Source of the DNA: Lyngbya sp. CCAP 1446/10
GTDB taxonomy: Bacteria > Cyanobacteriota > Cyanobacteriia > Cyanobacteriales > Microcoleaceae
Assembly: GCF_026130175.1 (NCBI RefSeq)
Contig: NZ_JAIGNI010000051.1
Span: 1 to 41,525, forward strand
Length of the DNA stretch: 41,525 bases
Direction of reading: 5' to 3'
The position numbers and the translations under genes were made by a program. Positions 1-7,499 of this stretch are shown here, piece by piece (positions within the stretch are counted from its first letter, which is position 1; each line of letters starts with the position of its first letter). The notes beneath the pieces were generated by a model. That model was not told the origin of the DNA. It saw nothing but the letters and a program-made list of their open reading frames with translations, and did not search any database.

Positions 1-35
1 CCTCTCCCCCTCTCCCCCTCCCCCACTCTCTGGCA
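1..35. repeat. Pyrimidine-rich short tandem repeat
   Basis: A C/T-only tract built from degenerate copies of CCTCTCCC lies at the left edge, ending just before coaD. It resembles the short tandem repeats common in filamentous cyanobacteria. The window starts inside it, so its full length is unknown. No purine-rich ribosome site is visible before the coaD start. Confidence 0.6.
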
Positions 36-41
36 AAACTC

Positions 42-620
42 GTGATTGCAATCTATCCAGGCAGCTTTGACCCCATTACCTTCGGTCACGCAGATATTAT
101 CGAGCGGGGGTCTAGATTATTCGATCGCGTAATTGTTACAGTAGTCAAAAATCCCAGCAAAACCCCTCTATTCACCGTAGAGCAACGAATCGAGCAGATC
201 CGGCGCTCTACCCAACACTTGCCAAACGTAGAAGTAGACAGTTTTGAGGGTTTGACAGTAAACTATGCTAAGATTCGACAAGCCAAAGTGCTGCTGCGGG
301 GACTCCGGGTATTAACAGATTTTGAAATGGAACTCCAGATGGCCCACACCAATAAAACCCTTATGGGTGAAATTGAAACAGTTTTTTTGGCAACTTCTAA
401 CGAGTACAGCTTTTTAAGTAGTAGTGTAGTTAAAGAAATTGCCAAGTTTGGTGGCTCCGTAGATCATCTTGTTCCGAAACACGTCGCCCTAGATATTTAC
501 AAATGTTACGCCAGCAGGAACCAAATCGCATCGAACCCGACACTACCGGACGCAGCACTGAGAACGAATCACCTCAGAACACAGCAGCCTTCGGAGACGA
601 CACCAGAACCGCAGGAGTAG
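42..620 (+). CDS. coaD: Phosphopantetheine adenylyltransferase
   Basis: CoaD transfers AMP from ATP to 4'-phosphopantetheine to make dephospho-CoA, the penultimate step of coenzyme A synthesis in the cytoplasm. The family signatures are present: N-terminal [12 protein letters not shown] (residues 5-16, with the TxGH nucleotidyltransferase motif), LLRGLR near 84-89, and [12 protein letters not shown] (123-134), equivalent to the ISSTxxR region. The start is a GTG, placed so the protein opens directly on the first beta strand, as is normal. The family is usually about 160 residues; this product has 192. The last ~30 residues are Pro/Thr/Gln-rich, look non-catalytic and come from DNA shared with the next gene, which overlaps by 118 bases in another frame. 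The catalytic assignment is secure; the status of the tail is uncertain. Confidence 0.95.
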   Translation: MIAIYPGSFDPITFGHADIIERGSRLFDRVIVTVVKNPSKTPLFTVEQRIEQIRRSTQHLPNVEVDSFEGLTVNYAKIRQAKVLLRGLRVLTDFEMELQMAHTNKTLMGEIETVFLATSNEYSFLSSSVVKEIAKFGGSVDHLVPKHVALDIYKCYASRNQIASNPTLPDAALRTNHLRTQQPSETTPEPQE

Positions 621-1189
621 ACATCCAGCGGGAATTGAATCGGCTTGAGGAAATTGTTCTCGACAGTCCGCGAATTCCCATGACCAGACGCACTCTGGTG
701 GATGAAGAACAGTTACTCGATCAGTTAGACTTGGTGAGGCTAAATTTGCCGATCGCCTTTCAGGAATCCGAGATGATCATTCGGCACAAGGACGAACTGC
801 TCCAAGAAGCTCAACTCTACGCTCAAGAAGTGATAGAAGCAGCAGAACAGCGAGCGGCAGAACTTTTAAATGATATGGGCCTAATCCAGCAGGCAAAAGT
901 AGAAGCAGATCAGTTGCGACAGCAAGTTTTGCTCGACTGCGAGGCAATTCAGCAGGCGACGCTGGCGGAAGTGGAACAAATTCGCTACCAGGCTCAAGAG
1001 GAACTGGAAGAGATGAGAGTCAGGGCGATGACTGAATGCGAGGAAATTCAAAACGGCGCCGACGATTATGCTGACCAAGTGCTCGATAATATTGAGCACA
1101 AGCTGAGCGATATGCTGCGCGTGATCCGCAACGGGCGCGATCAATTGGATAGTGTTTCGGCGTCGCACATCCATCACAACAACGGTTAG
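503..1189 (+). CDS. DivIVA/ATP-synthase-b-like coiled-coil protein
   Basis: A 228-residue acidic protein. The first ~45 residues are polar and probably disordered. A conserved-looking segment (about 46-90, containing [11 protein letters not shown] and [15 protein letters not shown]) is followed by a long Glu/Gln/Ala-rich coiled coil to about residue 215. Proteins of this type beside coaD in cyanobacteria are often labelled DivIVA-like or ATP synthase subunit b-like, but there is no membrane anchor here and no direct evidence of either role. The ATG at 503 lies inside the 3' end of coaD; an internal ATG at 680 would remove the overlap but also the conserved segment, so the upstream start is preferred. 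A strong terminator follows, so coaD and this gene probably form the end of one transcript. The molecular function is not known. Confidence 0.85.
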   Translation: MLRQQEPNRIEPDTTGRSTENESPQNTAAFGDDTRTAGVDIQRELNRLEEIVLDSPRIPMTRRTLVDEEQLLDQLDLVRLNLPIAFQESEMIIRHKDELLQEAQLYAQEVIEAAEQRAAELLNDMGLIQQAKVEADQLRQQVLLDCEAIQQATLAEVEQIRYQAQEELEEMRVRAMTECEEIQNGADDYADQVLDNIEHKLSDMLRVIRNGRDQLDSVSASHIHHNNG

Positions 1190-1509
1190 CTAACTTTTAA
1201 TTAATTGCTTAAACATTTCTCCAAGTCTACCTATCTTTAGGTAGATTTTTTTTTCGCAACAGTCTTGATTCCTCAATCCCAGCACTTCGTGATCCGATTT
1301 TTAATTTGAGATTTTAGAATTGGCAATGGCTGATGAAATATGGGTAGCACTGGCCTACAGTTGCATTTTTTTTGAAAATGGTGTGACTTATTTTCCCAGA
1401 GATAACTTTTTTGAATAGAGGAGCAAATATAATATTTTCTGCTATTGTAAAAATTCATCACACAGAAAATTCCTGATTTGACCCTAATGTTTGTAATCTA
1501 ATTGTTACC
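1190..1509. other. Intergenic region, 320 bases
   Basis: Apart from the terminator at 1226-1254 this stretch is AT-rich with no convincing reading frame on either strand. It presumably holds the promoter of the acyltransferase gene at 1510, but no clear -35/-10 pair could be fixed. Confidence 0.5.
1226..1254 (+). terminator. Rho-independent terminator after the coiled-coil gene
   Basis: An 8-bp perfect stem TCTACCTA/TAGGTAGA with a TCTT loop is followed directly by an uninterrupted run of T residues. It lies about 36 bases after the stop codon and closes the coaD transcript. Confidence 0.85.
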
Positions 1510-2562
1510 ATGCAAAAAGCATCTAATCGGTTTGCTGAATTTGACTTGATCCGCGCTTTAGCGATCGTCAGTGTTGTCATTACTCATGCTGGGTTTTCGG
1601 CATTTCGCGATCGCAGAATCATCTTTGTCGCGATCGATACATTGCAACTATTTTGCGTACCTGCATTTTTACTGCTCAGCGGTTTTTTTCTCACCAACAA
1701 ACTGGAAAATCAAAATAATCCCGCACAGGTAGTCAAAAAAAGACTGTCAAAAATTATACCTCCCTATCTGTTTTGGTCAGTAGGTTTGTACATTTTAAAT
1801 AATTGGGACTCACTCCAAAAATTTGATTTACTTTCATTACTCAGAGATATCCTGACAGGCTCCGTAATGCCTCCCTATTACTTCATCGTGGTGATTGTTC
1901 AATGCTACGGTTGGTGGTGGCTCCTAGTGAAACTAAGATTTTTAGAACCCAGAAAAATTTTAGCATTGGGTTTGATAATTCAAACAATTTTTACAATAGG
2001 GTTTTACTTAGCCGCTTTCAAATACATATCAATACCTCTACCTTTGATGGAGCGCTGGATTTTTAGTTGGATTTTGCCATTTTCAACCGGTCTATATTTG
2101 GGCGCAGCCTATGACAAAATCCAACCCGTTCTCGAAGGCATAAGAATACCAATTTTAGGAGCAACTATCCTCTTTTATCTATCGAGTATTTGGGAATATT
2201 ACCTGATAAGTGGAGTTAATTCAGAAGGATGGTTTCTGCGATCGTTTTTCAAACTATCTTCCCAAGGATACGCAATTTTATTCGTATTATCGATCCTCGC
2301 ATTTGCTAAGAGTATCGCACTTCCCAGTAGAGTATCGGGATTAATCAAAATATTGGCGGCTTATTCATTCCCGATATATCTCCTAGATTCGACAGTCGTG
2401 AAATATGTGTTGTTAGTGTTTTATAAATTTATTGATCCCGTACATCCGCTGCTGAAGCTCGGGTTTTTAGTGACAGGTACTTTGTTCGCTTGTTTGGCGA
2501 TCATTTACCTGTTGCAGAAAGTTTTGCCCAAAAAATACAGCCAGTACATTCTGGGAATTTAA
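1510..2562 (+). CDS. Acyltransferase 3 family membrane protein
   Basis: An integral membrane O-acyltransferase of 350 residues. The family transfers acetyl, succinyl or similar acyl groups to surface sugars. The N-terminus FDLIRALAIVSVVITHAGF (11-29) is the hallmark first helix, with the R of LIRALA and the H of ITHAGF matching the conserved Arg and His of the family. About ten hydrophobic helices follow, as expected. The TTACC-ATG context gives no strong ribosome site, but no alternative start precedes the first helix. It is followed 14 bases later by the convergent glycosyltransferase gene, so a role in decorating exopolysaccharide or lipid-linked glycan is likely. The acyl donor and acceptor cannot be read from the sequence. 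Confidence 0.88.
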   Translation: MQKASNRFAEFDLIRALAIVSVVITHAGFSAFRDRRIIFVAIDTLQLFCVPAFLLLSGFFLTNKLENQNNPAQVVKKRLSKIIPPYLFWSVGLYILNNWDSLQKFDLLSLLRDILTGSVMPPYYFIVVIVQCYGWWWLLVKLRFLEPRKILALGLIIQTIFTIGFYLAAFKYISIPLPLMERWIFSWILPFSTGLYLGAAYDKIQPVLEGIRIPILGATILFYLSSIWEYYLISGVNSEGWFLRSFFKLSSQGYAILFVLSILAFAKSIALPSRVSGLIKILAAYSFPIYLLDSTVVKYVLLVFYKFIDPVHPLLKLGFLVTGTLFACLAIIYLLQKVLPKKYSQYILGI

Positions 2563-2576
2563 ACGGATTTTGTGTT

Positions 2577-3308
2577 TCAGCGGATGTCTTCATAAAACTG
2601 CTTGAGATATTTCGGATCAACGCCAAAACCCCACAAAAAACCGATCGCAAGATAGATACAAATTGATTTAAATTCGCCCCAATGCGCCACTCGGCGATCG
2701 CTGCTTTCCACAACCCGATTAACTAACTTAATTTTACCCCGCCGCACCAATTTTAAACATAAATCTGCCTCCTCCATAATTGGTAGTGCCACATCAAAAC
2801 CTGCGCATTCCCAAAAATCAGTGCGGCGGCAAAAAATAACTTGATCCCCAAACAGCAAGCGTAATCCTTTAACAAACAAATGAGGGCGAAATAGCAGCGG
2901 CGCGTAGTAAGTTTTTAGGTAATTGTGCAGCGAAAAACCCCATCTTGTGTGCTGCGAACCAGCCATCAGGGAAATAAATCCGCCGCCGACAATTTTCGGA
3001 TCGGATAATGTGTTTTGGATAACTGCTACGATGTCGTCGGGAACCAAAGTATCGGCGTGGAGGAAGCACAGAATTTCGCCTGTAGCGGTTTCCGCACCTA
3101 AATTCATTTGCACGGAACGTCCCGGCATACTGCTAAAAATAACACGGGTGGCGGCGGAAAGTGCGATCGCCACTGTTTCGTCTTGACTGCCACCGTCTAC
3201 CACCAAAACCTCCCAAGCAGGAGGATTGAGAATGCTCAGTTGGCGCAAGGTGCGTTCCAGACAAGTCGCTTCGTTGAGGGTTGGGATGATAATAGAAACG
3301 CGATCCAT
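2577..3308 (-). CDS. Family 2 glycosyltransferase (TIGR04283-like)
   Basis: A 243-residue GT-A-fold glycosyltransferase. It opens with VSIIIPTLNEATCLERTL (4-21), carries VVDGGSQDET (36-45) for nucleotide-sugar binding, and CFLHADTLVPDD (81-92), where HAD replaces the usual DxD metal site. That HAD signature and the length match the subfamily named TIGR04283, 'transferase 2, rSAM/selenodomain-associated'. A hydrophobic segment near residues 213-230 may touch the membrane. It is transcribed divergently from the methyltransferase at 3402, with 93 bases between starts. The sugar transferred is unknown; no selenium- or radical-SAM gene is in the window, so the subfamily name should not be taken as a function. 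Confidence 0.88.
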   Translation of the reverse strand: MDRVSIIIPTLNEATCLERTLRQLSILNPPAWEVLVVDGGSQDETVAIALSAATRVIFSSMPGRSVQMNLGAETATGEILCFLHADTLVPDDIVAVIQNTLSDPKIVGGGFISLMAGSQHTRWGFSLHNYLKTYYAPLLFRPHLFVKGLRLLFGDQVIFCRRTDFWECAGFDVALPIMEEADLCLKLVRRGKIKLVNRVVESSDRRVAHWGEFKSICIYLAIGFLWGFGVDPKYLKQFYEDIR

Positions 3309-3401
3309 CTGGTTGAAATTTATGGCAAAACTATTATAATAAAAAACTGTGGCGATTCACAACTGCATCTATATCTTTCATCAATCAGGATTGAAAAAAT
3401 C

Positions 3402-4250
3402 GTGTCCAGGAAAACAGAATTAAAAAACGATCTAGAATTTTATGACGAAAATGCTGATAATTGGTGGGACGAAAATGCTAAAATCTATGCTCTTTACCAT
3501 CTAAATAAACCTAGATTTGAGTTTTTCGACAGACACGCAACGAATTGGCGAGGGCTGAAAACCTTAGATGTCGGATGCGGCGGCGGTTTTTCTTGCGAGT
3601 TTATGGCCGAGAGAGGCGCGGTGGTTTCTGGAATAGATCGATCGCACAAATGTATTGTAGCAGCGCAGAATCACGCAGTTACCAGCGGTTTTGAAATTGA
3701 CTACCGTCAAGGCTTTGCCGAAAATATGCCCTACGCTGACAATACCTTCGATGTTGTAATCTGCGTAGATGTTTTAGAACACGTTGCCGATTACAAACAA
3801 GTTGTGTCAGAGGTTCACAGAATTCTCAAGCCCGGAGGACTGTTCTTTTTTGATACAATCAACCGAACTTTTTCCTCGCAAATTGTGATGATTGAACTGA
3901 TGGAAAATATCTTGCAGGAAATTAAGCGAGGCGTTCACGATTGGGAAAAGTTTATTACCCCGGAGGAACTTTCTGTGGTAATGCGGGATACGGGTTTTGG
4001 CAAGATTAAAATTAAAGGTTTTGATATGTTTGGAGAAATGGGCGCCATTTTATCCGAAATGCACGGTTTTTGGGGAAATTTTACAAGTGGAAAGCAGCTA
4101 TTTCCTTCGCTGGCAAGTTTCCAACAAGTTTCTCAAGTGCTACTCTCTAATATCGCTAACTATATTGATTACAAAAAGTCTGGATTGTTTAAAATCCAAA
4201 TTAATCAGGATACCTCGATTATGTATGTTGGCGTAGGGGCGAAGAATTAG
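3402..4250 (+). CDS. UbiG-like SAM-dependent methyltransferase
   Basis: A class I methyltransferase of 282 residues. The SAM-binding motif TLDVGCGGGF lies at about 54-63, the acidic post-motif in SGIDRSHK near 76-83, and VICVDVLEHVADY follows. The sequence YDENADNWWDENAKIYALYH at the N-terminus is typical of UbiG-type O-methyltransferases. The reading frame is open back to 3108, but that part runs through the divergent gene's start; the GTG at 3402, 11 bases after a TCAGGA box, gives a protein opening on the conserved region. Cyanobacteria use plastoquinone and lack the ubiquinone pathway, so true UbiG activity is unlikely. With an acyltransferase and a glycosyltransferase beside it, a glycan or lipid substrate is possible. 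The product is about 40 residues longer than UbiG at the C-terminus. Confidence 0.85.
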   Translation: MSRKTELKNDLEFYDENADNWWDENAKIYALYHLNKPRFEFFDRHATNWRGLKTLDVGCGGGFSCEFMAERGAVVSGIDRSHKCIVAAQNHAVTSGFEIDYRQGFAENMPYADNTFDVVICVDVLEHVADYKQVVSEVHRILKPGGLFFFDTINRTFSSQIVMIELMENILQEIKRGVHDWEKFITPEELSVVMRDTGFGKIKIKGFDMFGEMGAILSEMHGFWGNFTSGKQLFPSLASFQQVSQVLLSNIANYIDYKKSGLFKIQINQDTSIMYVGVGAKN

Positions 4251-4574
4251 CCGGTTGTCATTAGTGGCAGGTTGGGGGCGGATTTGGTCGATCGACAAAT
4301 CCGCCTCCAACCTGCCCAAGATTTTAACAGATAAATGCAAATATTTAGCAAGTATTTTGAAAATTAAACAACCTCACATTCGGGCCCGATCGCCCAAAAC
4401 TACCGCTAGGTCTGAATTTAAGGCTGTAATTTCCCCAAAATCTCCAGTAAAGCCACCTTTTTGTAACAAATATTAATATTTAAGTCTTGACAATTTATCT
4501 AAATTGTATGGTAGCTTATTGAATATTAATTGCAATAACTACCGGAAGTTAACAGTACCTGGAGGTCAATCACC
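4251..4574. other. Intergenic region, 324 bases
   Basis: It holds the hairpin at 4266-4316 and, nearer the cupin gene, an AT-rich zone. Visible there are a TTGACA box at 4487-4492, the palindrome AAATATTAATATTT at 4468-4481 and a TTATTG-N11-CAATAA dyad at 4516-4538. These could be promoter and operator parts for the cupin-flavodoxin group. Spacing to a good -10 box is poor and none matches a standard Fur box well. Confidence 0.4.
4266..4316. repeat. Long hairpin repeat, possible terminator
   Basis: Two 21-base arms, GGCAGGTTGGGGGCGGATTTG-type (4266-4286) and its complement (4296-4316), pair throughout apart from one G.T wobble. The 9-base loop contains the TCGATCGA palindrome. It sits 15 bases after the methyltransferase stop, with only a weak ATTTT tail. 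It is related in style to the GGGCGGGTTT hairpins at 5620, 7229 and 7344, so it is probably a dispersed element that may also terminate transcription. Confidence 0.75.
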
Positions 4575-4898
4575 GTGACAGCAGCAATAATTTCCGCGTC
4601 AGCCTCGCGAATCGGCAACGGACAACCGACCAGCCAAAAACTGATCAGTTTGGGTAGAAATTCCGAAATACCCGACTTGGATCACTCCACAGATGTCAGC
4701 ATAGCCGTCTTAGAAGGAGTGGGAACTCTCACGGTGTGCGATCGCACAGTCACTTTAACACCGGGAGTATTTGTGTTTGTACCCGCCGGCATCCCGCGCA
4801 GTCTAAAAGTACAAACGACGCTGAATCTATTACTAATTGACTGCGAACCCGACCCCGATCTGAGTGAGTCAGCTTGGTTGATTAATTTTCAACTTTAA
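4575..4898 (+). CDS. Small cupin-domain protein
   Basis: A 107-residue single-domain cupin. The GTG start is fixed by a strong GGAGG box at 4561-4565, nine bases upstream. The beta-barrel pattern is visible in ISIAVLEGVGTLTVCD-type strands (about 42-58) and in LTPGVFVFVPAGIPRSLKV (61-79), which matches the second cupin motif where a proline and a glycine frame the turn. The usual metal-binding histidines are absent: the expected His positions read as E and as R/S. It may therefore not bind metal as typical cupins do. Four bases separate it from the zinc-ribbon gene, and that gene is closely followed by flavodoxin, so the three are likely co-transcribed. The function is unknown; a small regulatory or ligand-binding role is a guess. 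Confidence 0.75.
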   Translation: MTAAIISASASRIGNGQPTSQKLISLGRNSEIPDLDHSTDVSIAVLEGVGTLTVCDRTVTLTPGVFVFVPAGIPRSLKVQTTLNLLLIDCEPDPDLSESAWLINFQL

Positions 4899-4902
4899 GC
4901 AG

Positions 4903-5058
4903 ATGAAAAAACAGTGTCCTTGCTGCCTTGACTCTCTAATTTCTCAGGTTAGCCACAATCGCGTCTACTATTTTTGTCTGAATTGCAGACAAGAAATGCC
5001 AAATCCTGACTCAAAACAAAGAAATATCAAACACTATCAAATTTCACACTCGGAGTAA
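4903..5058 (+). CDS. Small zinc-ribbon-like protein, 51 residues
   Basis: An unannotated-size gene starting ATG at 4903, four bases after the cupin stop, and ending two bases before the flavodoxin ATG. The product begins MKKQCPCCLDSL and has a second pair CLNC at 25-28, so Cys5/Cys8 and Cys25/Cys28 form two CxxC knuckles about 16 residues apart. This is the classic spacing of a rubredoxin-like or zinc-ribbon fold. The remainder is polar and basic. The last codons contain CGGAG (5051-5055), which serves as the flavodoxin ribosome site, so translation is probably coupled. Coding status rests on the motif, the tight packing and the shared ribosome site. A role in metal sensing or electron transfer with flavodoxin is only an inference. 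Confidence 0.65.
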   Translation: MKKQCPCCLDSLISQVSHNRVYYFCLNCRQEMPNPDSKQRNIKHYQISHSE

Positions 5059-5060
5059 AA

Positions 5061-5573
5061 ATGTCAAAAACAATTGGTCTTTTCTACGGAACTACAACTG
5101 GCAAAACTGAATCTATCGCTGACATGATTCGAGATGAATTTGGCGGCGATATCGTAACTTTGCACGAAATCGGCAGCATTGACAATGATGATTTTGCTGA
5201 ATACGAATGTCTGATTATCGCTTGTCCGACTTGGAACATCGGCGAACTGCAAAGCGATTGGGATGGTTTCTTCCCAGAACTTGATGATATTGATTTTAGC
5301 GGCAAAAAAGTAGCTTATTTGGGAACTGGCGACCAAGAAGGCTACCCGGATAATTTTATGGATGCGATGGGGATTTTGGCTGAAAAAATCTCGGAACAGG
5401 GCGGCGAAACTGTCGGTCAGTGGCCGGTAGACGGTTATGATTTCAATGAATCTAAAGCTGTAGTTAATGGCAAGTTTTTAGGTCTTGCTATTGATGAAGA
5501 CAACCAATCCGATCTGACGGAAGCCCGGATCAAATCTTGGGTATCTCAACTCAAGAAAGAATTTAGTTTGTAG
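5061..5573 (+). CDS. isiB: Flavodoxin
   Basis: A 170-residue long-chain flavodoxin, an FMN electron carrier that replaces ferredoxin in photosynthetic electron transfer under iron shortage. The phosphate loop GTTTGKT lies at residues 10-16. The flavin-stacking loops are TWNIGELQSDWDGF (57-70, W58) and GTGDQEGYPDNF (88-99, Y95). The length and extra loop fit the cyanobacterial long-chain class. The start ATG follows CGGAG at 5051-5055. It lies behind a small cupin and a zinc-ribbon gene rather than the chlorophyll-binding gene isiA that precedes it in several cyanobacteria. The name isiB is used for the iron-stress flavodoxin; some species call it fldA. Iron regulation is likely from the family but no clear Fur site was found. 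Confidence 0.96.
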   Translation: MSKTIGLFYGTTTGKTESIADMIRDEFGGDIVTLHEIGSIDNDDFAEYECLIIACPTWNIGELQSDWDGFFPELDDIDFSGKKVAYLGTGDQEGYPDNFMDAMGILAEKISEQGGETVGQWPVDGYDFNESKAVVNGKFLGLAIDEDNQSDLTEARIKSWVSQLKKEFSL

Positions 5574-5619
5574 ACTGCTAGTAAGTAGGTCATTGCGAAA
5601 AAATAATGGTATCTGGTAG

Positions 5620-5677
5620 GGGCGGGTTTAGTTAAGAGTCTATGATATAACGCAGTTTATCAAGGCAAAACCCGCCC
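5620..5677. repeat. GGGCGGGTTT/AAACCCGCCC hairpin repeat
   Basis: Ten-base arms GGGCGGGTTT (5620-5629) and AAACCCGCCC (5668-5677) flank a 38-base AT-rich centre. The same element type recurs at 7229-7284 and 7344-7399. It lies after flavodoxin and could act as its terminator, but there is no T-run, so it is best described as a dispersed palindromic repeat. Confidence 0.65.
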
Positions 5678-5727
5678 TCTTTCTATTTCCTGATATTTTT
5701 TATGCCCACCTAATTAGTAGCGGTAAA

Positions 5728-5747
5728 GTGCGCATTGCGCACCCTAC
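5728..5747. repeat. GTGCGCATTGCGCAC palindromic repeat
   Basis: A short dyad GTGCGCATTGCGCAC followed by CCTAC. The same sequence in the opposite orientation is at 35307-35325 and a half-copy ACGCACCCTAC is near 7488-7498. It belongs to a dispersed repeat family in this genome. Confidence 0.55.
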
Positions 5748-5799
5748 ATTCAAACGTTATACTTAAGTCATAAATAACTCGATCTCCAACTTAAAATAG

Positions 5800-6537
5800 A
5801 TGAAATTTAGTTCAGATGATGTGCTTTGGTTAAGTGTAAGTCCGAGTTTGCAATGCTTCGATCGATCGCTGCTTTCCTACTTAAACGATTCTGTACCCGT
5901 GCAAGTATGGGAATACCAACAAACTGAAGACGAAGCTTGCTCTTTGGATATGGCTGTTGAGCTTTTGCACGATTTTTTAACATTGCGCGATCGCCCAATT
6001 CATCTCATTGGTCACAGTACCAGTGGATTAGTTGGTTTAATGTATGCGCGTCGCTATCCTCACAAAGTAAGTTCTTTGGGACTTTTAGGTGTCGGTATAC
6101 CATCTGCGGTTAATTGGCAAGCACATTACTATACGCATCTTGCAGCTTTTCCCTGGAGTGGGAAACAAGTTTTAACTCAAATGGTTAGCGATATGCTGGG
6201 ATTCCAAAATCAAAGTATCAATCAAAAATTTATACCATATTTTGAGGATGATTTAGCCTGTTCTCCTTGTCCTCACTCCTTATTTAGGATGAATAATTCC
6301 CGCGATGAGGGTGTAGAAGTACCTTTGTTGATATGTAGTAGCAAAACCGATTTTGTGGTATCTCCTATTGTGATGCGACGCTGGTCGAAATTTCTCAAAA
6401 AAGGCGATCGGCTTTGGGAATGTCCAGACGGGCGGCATTTTTTCCATCACTTCTATCCAGAACAAGTCGGGGAAGAAATATTAAATTTTTGGCTATCTCT
6501 ACACAGCCGCCAACCAGTTTTAGATTTTAAATTTTAA
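5800..6537 (+). CDS. Alpha/beta-fold hydrolase
   Basis: A 245-residue single-domain alpha/beta hydrolase. The nucleophile elbow is IHLIGHSTSG with Ser73 as the likely nucleophile. It departs from the usual GxSxG because the residue five places on is Ser, giving GHSTS. The acid is probably the Asp in SSKTDFVVSP near 184 and the base the His in GRHFFHHF near 210. There is no signal peptide, so a cytoplasmic enzyme. A copy of the decamer ATACTTAAGT lies 32 bases before the start, and the same decamer occurs in front of the other hydrolase gene at 11112. Substrate unknown; esterase, lipase or thioesterase activity are all possible. Confidence 0.8.
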   Translation: MKFSSDDVLWLSVSPSLQCFDRSLLSYLNDSVPVQVWEYQQTEDEACSLDMAVELLHDFLTLRDRPIHLIGHSTSGLVGLMYARRYPHKVSSLGLLGVGIPSAVNWQAHYYTHLAAFPWSGKQVLTQMVSDMLGFQNQSINQKFIPYFEDDLACSPCPHSLFRMNNSRDEGVEVPLLICSSKTDFVVSPIVMRRWSKFLKKGDRLWECPDGRHFFHHFYPEQVGEEILNFWLSLHSRQPVLDFKF

Positions 6538-6550
6538 GTATCCCATTCCA

Positions 6551-6754
6551 ATGATGACAATTATCGAGGAATCCATACCTGTCGGGAAAGGGACTGGTTT
6601 AGGGTTCTCGATTTCCTACCAAATTATTGAGAAGCATGAGGGTAGAATTGAAGTGAATTCCAAAATAGGTCAGGAAGCTGAATTTGCCATTTATTTACCA
6701 GTGAAACACCCATCAAACAAGGATTTGGTTGCTGCCGTAGTCGAGAGGAATTAA
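6551..6754 (+). pseudogene. C-terminal fragment of a sensor histidine kinase
   Basis: Only 67 codons remain. PVGKGTGLGFSISYQIIEKH (residues 11-30) is the G2 box and following helix of a HATPase_c domain, and EVNSKIGQEAEFAIYLPV matches the last strands of the kinase core. The N, G1 and F boxes, the phospho-acceptor His and any sensor domain are absent, and the upstream gene ends 13 bases before, so the missing part is not just out of frame. The fragment cannot bind ATP or phosphorylate on its own. It is most likely the remnant of a deleted kinase gene. Confidence 0.75.
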
Positions 6755-6761
6755 TGATTTC

Positions 6762-6829
6762 ATAGCAATTGTATTTGAGCTATGAACAAGATTTTTTTAT
6801 TAACCGCAGAGGGCGCAGAGGGCGCAGAG
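6762..6829 (+). repeat. Dispersed repeat, left copy beside feo genes
   Basis: About 68 bases beginning ATAGCAATT, running through GAACAAGATTTTTTTATTAA and ending in two GGGCGCAGA units. A near-identical copy in inverted orientation is at 10178-10245. The two copies bracket feoC, feoB and feoA. A purine-rich tail follows both copies. Confidence 0.75.
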
Positions 6830-6937
6830 TTAGAGAGGAAAAGGGAGGTTTGGGATTGATGGCGATTGCTGTAGGACAATTGTTGAGTTAGCACCCTGAA
6901 TTTGTCGAATTTAATGGCAATTTGCAGACACTGGTTC

Positions 6938-7177
6938 CTATACAGGTGAGGATTTATCGGCATTTACCCAGACATAAATCTCCGTAGCATCGTCAGCGCA
7001 ACTGTGACATCCGCCGCACTTTTTTGCCTCTGCCATTTTACTGATGCGGCCTTTACGCATCAGGCGGTTGAGCATTCCGCGCAAAGCATCGCCGTCCATC
7101 CGAAAATGGAGTTTTAAATCGGCGATAGAAGCTCTTTTATTTTCGGAAATAAACTGTTGAATTTCGCTTAAAATCAT
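6938..7177 (-). CDS. feoC: FeoC-like winged-helix protein
   Basis: A 79-residue protein of the FeoC type, a small winged-helix partner of the FeoB iron transporter. The N-terminal half (EIQQFISENKRASIADLKLH and onward to about residue 48) is a winged-helix pattern. The C-terminal half has three cysteines, C54, C57 and C60 in KKCGGCHSCAD, consistent with the iron- or cluster-binding wing loop of the family. An AAAGGA box lies about eight bases before the ATG. It is on the feoB strand but 322 bases downstream, with two hairpin repeats between, so it may be transcribed separately or by read-through. In enterobacteria FeoC protects FeoB from FtsH proteolysis; whether that holds here is not known. 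Confidence 0.82.
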   Translation of the reverse strand: MILSEIQQFISENKRASIADLKLHFRMDGDALRGMLNRLMRKGRISKMAEAKKCGGCHSCADDATEIYVWVNADKSSPV

Positions 7178-7499
7178 GGTTTTTATCCTTTCTTGTCGTA
7201 AGATGTTGATGTGAATAGTGGTCGGGTTGGGGCGGGTTTATGAGATTTTTTGTTTTTTCTATAGATGGTTGGTGAACCCGCCCCTACAGGAGCTTGGGAT
7301 GTTTTTTTTGTGAATTCATTGGTTAATAATTTTAGGGTTTGTAGGGGCAGGTTCACAGACAATTTATGGCAAAAATAAATAATATTGTAAACCCGCCCCC
7401 ACCCAACAGACTTGTCCGAGTCAATCTATTTTGCACCGGTGCATCGCTGTGAGATTGTGATCTTTATTTAGGAATTTTCGATGGCGACGCACCCTACAG
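7178..7499. repeat. Two hairpin repeats between feoC and feoB
   Basis: This 322-base gap contains two copies of the GGGGCGGGTT family: arms at 7229-7238 and 7275-7284, then GGGGCAGGTT at 7344-7353 with AACCCGCCCC at 7390-7399. Between arms the sequence is AT-rich and not conserved. The short motif ACGCACCCTACAG next to the feoB stop matches part of the dyads at 5728 and 35309. No reading frame of note was seen. Confidence 0.65.

Noticed and set aside
3108..3401. N-terminal 98-codon extension of the methyltransferase frame
   Set aside because: It is antisense to the start of the family 2 glycosyltransferase and has no homology-like features; the GTG at 3402 gives a normal UbiG-type N-terminus.
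4516..4538. Fur box upstream of the cupin-flavodoxin unit
   Set aside because: The TTATTG-N11-CAATAA dyad does not fit the 7-1-7 or 19-bp Fur layouts well; kept only as an AT-rich dyad.
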